From assembly GCA_964469525.1 (NCBI GenBank), contig CAYXYU010000011.1, positions 1-59,206 on the forward strand: 59,206 nt of DNA, written 5' to 3'. The translations under genes and the position numbers were made by a program. This document shows, piece by piece, positions 50,808-57,666 of the stretch. The stretch comes from JABDCD01 sp964469525 (lineage in GTDB: Bacteria; Pseudomonadota; Alphaproteobacteria; Rickettsiales; SXRF01). The notes beneath the pieces are model-generated. The model worked only from the letters and a program-made list of their open reading frames with translations. It was not told the DNA's origin and did no database searches. Every line of letters begins with the position of its first letter. Position 1 is the stretch's first letter.

Positions 50808-51539
50808 TTAATGTAAGTGCAATGCGTCGTTGAGATAGATACAGGTCAGCAGCGTGAAGATATAGGCCTGCAGGCAGGCAATGAATATCTCAAAGCCGGT
50901 GAAGATCAACAGAAAAGCGAAGGGGAAAATACCGAGAAAGCCGATCATGACGAAACCGGCGACGATTTTCAGCAGCAGGTGCCCGGCCAGCATGTTAGCG
51001 GCAAGACGTATCGACAGGCTCACCGGGCGCGCGAGATAGGAAACGATCTCGATCATGATCATTAGCGGCATCATCCACCACGGCGTTCCGGCGGGCAGGA
51101 ACAAGGAGAGGAAATGCGTACCGTGCTTGACGAAGCCGAGGATGGTGATGGCGGTGAACAGGATCCCCGCCAGCGCGAAGGTGACGATGATGTGGCTGGT
51201 GACGGTGAAGGACATCGGGATCATGCCGCTCAGGTTCGCGAACAGGATGAACATAAACAGCGTGAAGATCAGCGGGAAATATTTAAGTGCTTCCCTGCCG
51301 GCATTGGCGGTCACCGTGTCGGTCATGAACTCGACCAGCATCTCGGAGGCCGACTGCCAGCGGCCCGGCACCAGCGCCGCGCGGCGCGTGCCCATGAACA
51401 TCAGCAGCGTGGTGAAGAGGACGGTGACAACCATCCACAGCGAAGCATTGGTGAAGCTGATGTCAAGGCCGCCGACCTGCAGCGGGAGGATGGGGTAAAC
51501 CTCGAACTGGGCGAGGGGGCTGTGGGCGCCGTCTGACAC
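50808..51539 (-). CDS. atpB: F0F1 ATP synthase subunit a
   Basis: A 243-residue membrane protein. The essential Arg is in VSLSIRLAANMLAGHLLLKI; the last helices are FEIFIACLQAYIFTLLTCIY with LNDALH. It starts with GTG at 51539 (AAGGAA lies upstream). It lies 21 bp before atpE. Confidence 0.96.
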   Translation of the reverse strand: MSDGAHSPLAQFEVYPILPLQVGGLDISFTNASLWMVVTVLFTTLLMFMGTRRAALVPGRWQSASEMLVEFMTDTVTANAGREALKYFPLIFTLFMFILFANLSGMIPMSFTVTSHIIVTFALAGILFTAITILGFVKHGTHFLSLFLPAGTPWWMMPLMIMIEIVSYLARPVSLSIRLAANMLAGHLLLKIVAGFVMIGFLGIFPFAFLLIFTGFEIFIACLQAYIFTLLTCIYLNDALHLH

Positions 51540-51557
51540 TGTCGTTCGTATTCCTTC

Positions 51558-51860
51558 TTATTTCTTCTCGCTCATACCGCGCATCAGGTTGCGTACACCC
51601 GCTGCGAAGCCGAGGAGGAAGCCGGTTAAAAGGAACAGGGGGCTGGTATCGAGCCAGGCGTCTAAAAAATAGCCGCCCGTGCCGCCGACCGCCGCCCCGG
51701 CGATGAACTCCACCGCCATGTTCATGGCCCTGCCGTATCCGCTTACGCCGCCCCCCTCGCTGGGATAGGCGGTGTTTTCACCGTCATCCGCGCGGGACTT
51801 CACCTGGTCGATCTTCTCCTGAAATTCGTCCAGTGACGGTAATGGATCCTCGTCAGGCAT
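51558..51860 (-). CDS. atpI: ATP synthase-associated AtpI-like protein
   Basis: A 100-residue protein with two helices: MAVEFIAGAAVGGTGGYFLD and PLFLLTGFLLGFAAGVRNLM. It matches AtpI/AtpZ, which helps assemble the c-ring or binds magnesium. It is the first gene of the F0 operon; AAGGA lies 7 bases before the ATG. Confidence 0.9.
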   Translation of the reverse strand: MPDEDPLPSLDEFQEKIDQVKSRADDGENTAYPSEGGGVSGYGRAMNMAVEFIAGAAVGGTGGYFLDAWLDTSPLFLLTGFLLGFAAGVRNLMRGMSEKK

Positions 51861-51939
51861 TCACAAGTCCTTTCAGGCGCTGGGAATGTATGGAGAGAGG
51901 GCGGTGCTGTCAAGCGTAATTGAAGAAATGCCTGTCGCC

Positions 51940-52431
51940 TTAGCGCTGAATTCCAGTTTGTGAATTTCTAACGGCGTCAACCTGCGTAGAAGGCAAAAGA
52001 ATGGCAGGATTCAATCCAGCATAATCACATAATTCAACGAAAGTTTTAGGTGAAATGCTGAAACGCCATTCCGAACGTTGCTTGTTATTTTGGTCTTTTC
52101 CCAGGTCTTTCTTTGCCTCTGTAAGCACATTTGGACCTTTGCGGCGGACAATCGCTCCTCGAGTTCTTTGGTACTCATTAAAATCATTAGCTGCGAACTC
52201 CAATACCGGAACGCCCCTTTCCCCATTAGGATTATAGGAAAGTTTTGGTAAGTGCTCACGCAGTTTAGCAATATTTTCTGCTTGTTTTTCCTGCCACGCG
52301 GCTTGAATATCCTCGGAAGTAAAATGTCCTTCCCCGGATTCCTGTTTCGCTCGTTTAGCAGCTTTTTCTCCTTGAACCTTACTCCAATTGATCCCTTCGC
52401 CATGATACTGCCTGTCAGATCGGTATCCCAT
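51940..52431 (-). CDS. Hypothetical protein behind dsbA
   Basis: A 163-residue hydrophilic protein starting MGYRSDRQYHGEGINWSKVQ, with GEKAAKRAKQESGEGHFTSE and a C-terminal stretch EWRFSISPKTFVELCDYAGL. No signal peptide. AGGAG lies 8 bases before the ATG and the gene starts 13 bp after the DsbA-family stop, so it is probably co-transcribed. It is visibly A+T-richer than its neighbours. I do not recognise it. Confidence 0.68.
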   Translation of the reverse strand: MGYRSDRQYHGEGINWSKVQGEKAAKRAKQESGEGHFTSEDIQAAWQEKQAENIAKLREHLPKLSYNPNGERGVPVLEFAANDFNEYQRTRGAIVRRKGPNVLTEAKKDLGKDQNNKQRSEWRFSISPKTFVELCDYAGLNPAILLPSTQVDAVRNSQTGIQR

Positions 52432-52444
52432 ATATTTTCTCCTC

Positions 52445-53128
52445 TTATTTTTTCCGCTCTTTCAGCTTGGCGTCGATGAAGGCCGAAACGGCAGCGGCGG
52501 TGCGCTCGCCCGTATAGATGTCGCCGCCGATGAAGATATAGGGGGTATGCGGGATGCGCAGTTCCTCGTTGGTCTTCTTCTTGGCCTGGAGGATTTTCAT
52601 CTGGCGGTCGGTGCTGGAGACGCAACGCTGGAACTGCTCGCGGCTCAGGCCGCCCACCGTGGCGATGGTCTCGAGGCCCGCCATGTAATTGTTGTCGAAG
52701 GCCCATTTGCTCTGCGCATCGAACAGCACCTTGGCGAACACATAGTATTTTTCCGGATCCTGCTCGCCGACGCAGTCGAGCAGCTCGGCGCCTTTCAGGG
52801 CCGGCTCGTTTAGCGGGAACTGGCGGAGGATATAGCGCACCGCGCCGGTATCGATATAACGTTCCTTGATTTCCGGCAGCACGGCGTTGCTGAAATGTGC
52901 GCAGTGCGGGCAGGAGAGGGAGGCATACTCGATCATGAGGATCGGCGCGGTTTGCTTACCCATGACAAAATCGCTGGGGAAGGGCGCATCCTTGATGAGG
53001 TAGGAATCGGACTTGCCACCGCTGTCCTTGGGCAGCTTGAGGTTCGGTTCCTTGAGATTGGGGGCTGCCGCCAGCGCGACTGACGCAAAAAAAGACAGGG
53101 CAAGAGCGGTAATCAGGGATATACGCAT
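52445..53128 (-). CDS. DsbA-family thiol:disulfide oxidoreductase
   Basis: A 227-residue periplasmic protein with signal peptide MRISLITALALSFFASVALA. The thioredoxin fold has the active site YASLSCPHCAHFSNAVLPEI (Cys-Pro-His-Cys) and the cis-Pro loop RIPHTPYIFIGG. PILMIEYASLSC and the length match the DsbA/BdbD family common in alphaproteobacteria. The start at 53128 has GGAGGA just upstream; the longer frame from 53185 is rejected. Confidence 0.94.
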   Translation of the reverse strand: MRISLITALALSFFASVALAAAPNLKEPNLKLPKDSGGKSDSYLIKDAPFPSDFVMGKQTAPILMIEYASLSCPHCAHFSNAVLPEIKERYIDTGAVRYILRQFPLNEPALKGAELLDCVGEQDPEKYYVFAKVLFDAQSKWAFDNNYMAGLETIATVGGLSREQFQRCVSSTDRQMKILQAKKKTNEELRIPHTPYIFIGGDIYTGERTAAAVSAFIDAKLKERKK

Positions 53129-53219
53129 GCGTCCTCCAAAAAATTGACAGCCTCTTAATTTACGGCGATTCGGGCGATTGTGCAATCCACTTTATTCCTC
53201 CCCCGCTTACGAGAAAACC

Positions 53220-53314
53220 GTCATCACCCGAATCGCGTAGCGATTCTAGGGTGATCCAGTACTTACATTTAACTGGATTACCCTGGAATTTGCTGCGCAA
53301 ATTCGGGGAATGAC
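53220..53314. repeat. Bipartite palindromic repeat, family A, copy 3 (inverted)
   Basis: It begins GTCATCACCCGAATCGC with GCGATTCTAGGGTGAT and ends with the hairpin CCCTGGAATTTGC and GCAAATTCGGGGAATGAC. It lies between the DUF721 gene and dsbA. Confidence 0.88.
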
Positions 53315-53320
53315 GGATTG

Positions 53321-53791
53321 CTATTGTCCGGCAAGCGTCCGGGCCAGCGAGCGCAGCGCATCTTTCAACAGGGGATCCTCGACGCCATCGGTCAGAGTGA
53401 CGCACTCGGCAGGCAGCGCGCGCCGCGGTTTGGCGGGCAGTTTTTCCATCGGCACCTGCCAGCCGTGCGAGATGACGATGCGCGAGACGGCAGCATAGCC
53501 GAAATAAGAAGCCAGCCGCTCCAGTATCAGCGGCGTCATGTGCTGCAGCTCGGTATTGAATCCGTGCTCGACGGAAATGGTCAGCGTGCCGCTGTTTTTT
53601 TTCCCAGCAGGAAAGGAAAGCTTCTCCGGCGCGCAGTGGCGTGCCAATTCCGGCCCGACGATAGTGCTCCATTCGGTCAGGATGCGTGTCCTCGCCAGTC
53701 CCTGCTTCTTCAGCACCGGCCGCGTCAGCGGCTCGACCACCGAGCCCAGTGTCTTGGGGAAGAGGGAGTAGCGGCGCTTGTCCTGATTCAC
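53321..53791 (-). CDS. DUF721 / DciA-like protein
   Basis: A 156-residue protein. The DUF721 domain is visible in LTRPVLKKQGLARTRILTEW followed by STIVGPELARHCAPEKLSF and GTLTISVEHGFNTELQHMTP. Proteins of this family include DciA, the replicative helicase loader of bacteria that lack DnaC. A role here is inference from the family. It ends 7 bp from repeat A copy 3. Confidence 0.85.
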   Translation of the reverse strand: MNQDKRRYSLFPKTLGSVVEPLTRPVLKKQGLARTRILTEWSTIVGPELARHCAPEKLSFPAGKKNSGTLTISVEHGFNTELQHMTPLILERLASYFGYAAVSRIVISHGWQVPMEKLPAKPRRALPAECVTLTDGVEDPLLKDALRSLARTLAGQ

Positions 53792-53800
53792 AGGTGGAAC

Positions 53801-54202
53801 CTAGCCACGGGCGGTGGCTGGTTGTCCTTTTCTTGTCTCTTTATTCAATAACATGACGGATCTAACCTGTTCGATAGCCAGCACCTGCTCCAGTTGCTCT
53901 CGGGTGAGATTACGGATTCTGGTGATGACTGAATCGGAACTATCTGCCGTATGGGGAATGTTGAGAGCTTCCAGCTCTTTTCTCAATTCTTGTGCCGCAC
54001 TGGGCAATCTTTTGTCAGCTGCTGCTATTTGCTCCGGCGACTTTCTCTGGCGATGAGATGCCTCCAGAAAAGCTGCCTTTCTCTGCGGTTCCAGCAAAAC
54101 CAGAGGAGCCACCACTTCATCAGGATCGGTTCCGTGTTCCGCTTTCAGCTTCAACTCAGGATCACCGGCAAGTTTAGTACGTTGCGTAGCTGATAATGCC
54201 AT
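53801..54202 (-). CDS. Hypothetical protein
   Basis: A 133-residue hydrophilic, helical protein starting MALSATQRTKLAGDPELKLK. It has EVVAPLVLLEPQRKAAFLEA and VITRIRNLTREQLEQVLAIE. AGGAGG lies 5 bases before the ATG at 54202. It lies between rnhB and the DUF721 gene on the same strand. I recognise no family. Confidence 0.7.
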   Translation of the reverse strand: MALSATQRTKLAGDPELKLKAEHGTDPDEVVAPLVLLEPQRKAAFLEASHRQRKSPEQIAAADKRLPSAAQELRKELEALNIPHTADSSDSVITRIRNLTREQLEQVLAIEQVRSVMLLNKETRKGQPATARG

Positions 54203-54263
54203 ATTTCCTCCTAGGATTTTAGGAGGAAAGGCTATACCGGCCGGCCTGATTTGTAAACACTTC

Positions 54264-54887
54264 TTACGCCATTTCGGCCAGCAAATCCGGGATGCCCAGC
54301 AGTTCCTGGATGGGGCGGAAGCTGCGGCGGTGGTAAGGGGTGACGCCGAGCCGGGCCAGCGCCTGCTGGTGGCATTCGGTGCCGTAGCCGGCGTTGTGTT
54401 CCCAGCCATAGCCGGGGCATTCGACGGCCAGCTCGCGCATCAGCCGGTCACGCGTCACTTTGGCCAGGATGCTGGCAGCGGCGATCGACATGCAGAGGGC
54501 GTCGCCGCCGATGACCAGTTTCGCGGGGCAGGGCAGGGATGGGTCGCTGTTGCCGTCGACCAGCGCGATGTCCGGCAACGGCGATAGCATGGAAACGGCG
54601 CGCTGCATGGCGAGCTTGGTAGCCCCCAAGATGTTTAATGTATCGATCTCCTCCACGCTGGCGACGCCGATGCCATGACGACAATGCTTGGTAATGGCCT
54701 CGAAAAGGATTTCGCGCTGCAGGGCGGGAAGCTTTTTGGAGTCGTTGATGCCGGTGGGCATGCGCCGGCGCTCGAGGATGACGGCGGCGGCGACTACCGG
54801 CCCCGCCCACGGCCCGCGTCCGGCTTCGTCAATACCGGCAACAGTGCCGCCGCACTCTTTCTCGATGGAAAAATTCGGAATGCGCAT
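54264..54887 (-). CDS. rnhB: Ribonuclease HII
   Basis: A 207-residue enzyme that cuts the RNA strand of RNA-DNA hybrids. The active-site stretch is VAGIDEAGRGPWAGPVVAAA (Asp and Glu), with DIALVDGNSDPSL (Asp) and AAASILAKVTRDRLM. YGWEHNAGYGT is the typical substrate loop. Confidence 0.97.
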   Translation of the reverse strand: MRIPNFSIEKECGGTVAGIDEAGRGPWAGPVVAAAVILERRRMPTGINDSKKLPALQREILFEAITKHCRHGIGVASVEEIDTLNILGATKLAMQRAVSMLSPLPDIALVDGNSDPSLPCPAKLVIGGDALCMSIAAASILAKVTRDRLMRELAVECPGYGWEHNAGYGTECHQQALARLGVTPYHRRSFRPIQELLGIPDLLAEMA

Positions 54888-54936
54888 CTACTTCCCCCTG
54901 ATGTGCGGTGACACCATAGCGGGGAAGAAAAATTTT

Positions 54937-55021
54937 GTCATTCCCCGAATTTTGCGTTAGCAAACTCCAGGGGAATCCAATCTGGATCACCCTAGAATCG
55001 CTGCACGATTCGGGTGATGAC
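54937..55021. repeat. Bipartite palindromic repeat, family A, copy 4 (forward)
   Basis: It begins GTCATTCCCCGAATTTTGC, its first hairpin closes with GCAAACTCCAGGGGAAT, and the second half is ATCACCCTAGAATCGC with GATTCGGGTGATGAC. It fills the gap between slt and rnhB. Confidence 0.88.
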
Positions 55022-55029
55022 GAAGAAAA

Positions 55030-56700
55030 TTAGCCGTTGCGGTCGGCGGCGGCGGAACGTGCGGCCAGCGGGGTGCCGTCGTTGTAGGACGGCCACTGGT
55101 TGTGCAGCAGCGCGTAGAGGCTGCTGTTGGAGGAACCGATCAGTTCAGAGTAGATCCAGTAGTTAGCCATGACCTGCATGACGTAATAACGCGTCTCCGG
55201 ATAGGGAATGCTTTCGACGAACAGCAGCGGATCGTCTTTATGGCCGAGAGATTTCTTCCAGTCCTGCAAACGGCCTGCACCAGCATTATAAGCGGTAAGC
55301 AGGTAGAACAGGTTGCCTTCCACCAGCTTGTTATCGAGCAGGTGCTGTACGTAGTTCTGGCCGAGCGTGACGTTGATCACCGGCTCGGCGGCGCTGCCTT
55401 CTTCAATCTCCACTCCCGCCTTCTTGCGGATAAAGGAAGCGGTCTGCGGCATCAGCTGCATCAGGCCCATGGCACCGGCATGGCTCACCGCCGAGGCGCG
55501 GAAGCCGGATTCCTGGCGCATCAGCGCGAACATCAGGGCGGGATCGATGGTGAAGCCGCCCTCGGGCTGCCACATGGGAATCGGGTAGCGGGCGGAATCG
55601 AAGCCGCGGTCGTTATAGCCGAGCTGCTTGGCCATGCTGATCTGTACCGAGGCGAGGTCGAGTGCCTGGGCCAGAGCCAGCAGGCGGACCTTGTAGCGCT
55701 CGTCGGCCTGTGGGAAGGCCATGCGCAGTTCCTTATCCGCCAGTTCCGGATGGCCGGCCTGGGTCAGCGCGATGGTGCGCCGGATGGCCGGGTCGCTGCT
55801 GATCATTTCCAGCACGTCGCCTTCGGTCAGCTGGATCGGCTTGGTGTCCAGTTCGAGGTCGGCATGCAGCTGGCGGCGGGCCAGGATGCCGTAGAAGCTG
55901 CGCGGCTCGGCGGCGGCCATACGCAGGTATTTCTGCGCTTCCTTCTGGTTGCCGGTATCTTTATAAGCGCGCCACGACCAGTAGGCGGCGCCGGAGGCGG
56001 TCCACGGCGAAATATCCTTGCGCTGGGCGACGCTGGAGAACAGGCGGGCGGCGGTGGCCTTCTTGCCGGCTTTCCAGGCGCGCAGTCCGGCCTGCCAGGT
56101 CGGCATATGGGCCGCGGCGGCGTCCCCGCGGGCGGCCAGTCCGATATCGTCGCCGTAGCCGTTCAGCATGCGCTGCTTGCGCACTTCCGGCACCTGGTTG
56201 CGCAGCGACGGGGCTTTGGCCATCGCCAGACTATAGATAGCGGCGGCTTTGGGGTGGTCATTGTATTTGATCAACCATTCCGACAGGTTTTCCGGGGTGG
56301 CCTTGAAGCGGCGGCTGGTATAGCGCTCGGCCAGCACGTGCCCGAGCAGGATAGTGTTGTCCAGGGTCGCTATGGCGGCGTCGGCGGCTTTCCAGTCGGC
56401 CTTCTTCTGAGCGGCAAAAACCGTCTTATAGATCTCTATGTCCTTCTGGGACAGCAGGAGGGGGATGACGCGGCTGGAAGTGGCCTTGGATGCCGGCTTA
56501 TAGCTGATGGTATAGGGTACCAGAGGGGTGTCCCCGCTTGAGACGATCAGCAGCACCGGCTTTGCACGCATCTGCCAGGCGCAAGCGGCGAACAGCAGCC
56601 CGGCCGTGAGCATGAGCGTGACATACCATGCCGTATGGCTTAAGGGGCTATAAGGCAGGGCGGTATGAATTCCGAACTTCTTCATAGGGTCGTTTTGCAT
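55030..56700 (-). CDS. slt: Soluble-type lytic transglycosylase (Slt)
   Basis: A 556-residue protein with an N-terminal hydrophobic anchor (WYVTLMLTAGLLFAACAWQM), a superhelical middle and a C-terminal SLT domain. The catalytic Glu is in LMFALMRQESGFRASAVSHA; GAMGLMQLMPQTA and LLTAYNAGAGRL are the other motifs. It cleaves peptidoglycan to anhydromuropeptides. The N-terminal segment could be a signal anchor. Met at 56685 is an alternative start. Confidence 0.93.
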   Translation of the reverse strand: MQNDPMKKFGIHTALPYSPLSHTAWYVTLMLTAGLLFAACAWQMRAKPVLLIVSSGDTPLVPYTISYKPASKATSSRVIPLLLSQKDIEIYKTVFAAQKKADWKAADAAIATLDNTILLGHVLAERYTSRRFKATPENLSEWLIKYNDHPKAAAIYSLAMAKAPSLRNQVPEVRKQRMLNGYGDDIGLAARGDAAAAHMPTWQAGLRAWKAGKKATAARLFSSVAQRKDISPWTASGAAYWSWRAYKDTGNQKEAQKYLRMAAAEPRSFYGILARRQLHADLELDTKPIQLTEGDVLEMISSDPAIRRTIALTQAGHPELADKELRMAFPQADERYKVRLLALAQALDLASVQISMAKQLGYNDRGFDSARYPIPMWQPEGGFTIDPALMFALMRQESGFRASAVSHAGAMGLMQLMPQTASFIRKKAGVEIEEGSAAEPVINVTLGQNYVQHLLDNKLVEGNLFYLLTAYNAGAGRLQDWKKSLGHKDDPLLFVESIPYPETRYYVMQVMANYWIYSELIGSSNSSLYALLHNQWPSYNDGTPLAARSAAADRNG

Positions 56701-56789
56701 ACCCTATAATACCCTGCACAGCAAGGATAAACCACATTTTATTAATACTTTATTTATATTTTATGAAAATACAATATATTAATAAATAG

Positions 56790-57614
56790 TTAATTTGTGG
56801 TCGATAAAAAATCAGCTACTATTAGTAGATCCGACCACGCCAGGCGTTTTTGACCGGGGGAGCGCAGCAGGTAGGAGGGATGGTAGGTGACAAGGGTGGG
56901 GACGGGGGAGGGCAGGTAGGGATTGGCGTATTCGTACAGCTTTCCGCGCAGGCGGGAGATGGATGCGTCCTTCTGCAGCAGGGTAGTGGTTGCGGTGCCG
57001 CCGGACAGGATGAGGATAGCCGGATTGATCAGCGCAATATGCTTTTCCACAAAGGGCAGGCAGATGGCGGTTTCTTCGGGGCTCGGCTGGCGGTTCCCCG
57101 GCGGGCGCCAGAATACCGTGTTGGAGATGTAGACGGACGTGCGATCGAGCCCGATGGCGGCCAGCATGCGGTCGAGCAGCTGTCCGCTTGGACCGCAGAA
57201 CGGGATACCCTGGATGTCCTCCTGCGCCCCCGGCGCCTCGCCGATGATCATCACCCGTGCGTTCGGGTTGCCGTCGGCGAAGACGGTCTTGCTGGCGGTT
57301 CTTTTAATGGCGCAGCCGTTGAAGGCGCGCACCGCCGCTTCCAGTTCGGCCAGCGTCTGGCACTGGCCCGCCAGCGCCCGCGCTTCTGCCATGGCGGCGG
57401 AGGGGGTGTGATGCAGCGGCGCTGACGCTGCAGGGAGCAGGATTTTTTTACTGTTATCCTGAGCCGAAGGCGAAGGATCTGTTTTGTGGCGGGGAAGAAG
57501 ATCCTTCGCTTCGCTCAGGATGACAGGTGCGGCAAAATAATCCACCGCCACGTCGCCGACCGCTTCGTCGACGCCGGCTTCCATGTACCATTCCAGTAAC
57601 GCTTTTTTATCCAT
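56790..57614 (-). CDS. Uracil-DNA glycosylase, family 4 type, carrying an in-frame palindromic repeat
   Basis: A 274-residue DNA repair enzyme. The glycosylase motifs are VMIIGEAPGAQEDIQGIPFC with GPSGQLLDRML and the late TYHPSYLLRSP; NTVFWRPPGNRQPSPEE and PFVEKHIALINPAI are typical. Only some of the usual iron-sulfur cysteines are visible (GQC, NGC), so the cluster is unclear. Residues 31-54 (VILSEAKDLLPRHKTDPSPS then AQDN) are translated from repeat family B copy 3. They lie in the linker after a 30-residue N-terminal segment, which explains tolerance. I start at Met 57614; a GTG at 57641 is possible. Confidence 0.9.
   Translation of the reverse strand: MDKKALLEWYMEAGVDEAVGDVAVDYFAAPVILSEAKDLLPRHKTDPSPSAQDNSKKILLPAASAPLHHTPSAAMAEARALAGQCQTLAELEAAVRAFNGCAIKRTASKTVFADGNPNARVMIIGEAPGAQEDIQGIPFCGPSGQLLDRMLAAIGLDRTSVYISNTVFWRPPGNRQPSPEETAICLPFVEKHIALINPAILILSGGTATTTLLQKDASISRLRGKLYEYANPYLPSPVPTLVTYHPSYLLRSPGQKRLAWSDLLIVADFLSTTN
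57453..57524. repeat. Palindromic repeat, family B, copy 3, inside the uracil-DNA glycosylase
   Basis: Arms GTTATCCTGAGC and GCTCAGGATGAC, inner arms CGAAGGATCT and AGATCCTTCG. 72 bases long, a multiple of three, and the glycosylase frame runs straight through it. Confidence 0.9.
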
Positions 57615-57666
57615 AGGGCGGTATAATGGAACTCGAACCACAAAATGTAAAGGAAACGTAAAGCAC

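Noticed and set aside
52011..52706. A 231-codon minus-strand frame across the dsbA end and the 163-aa gene
   Set aside because: It is a different frame from two better-supported genes with ribosome-binding sites, and its composition changes abruptly at their junction.
55102..56541. A 479-codon open frame on the plus strand
   Set aside because: Antisense shadow of slt, whose domains and catalytic motif are clear on the minus strand.
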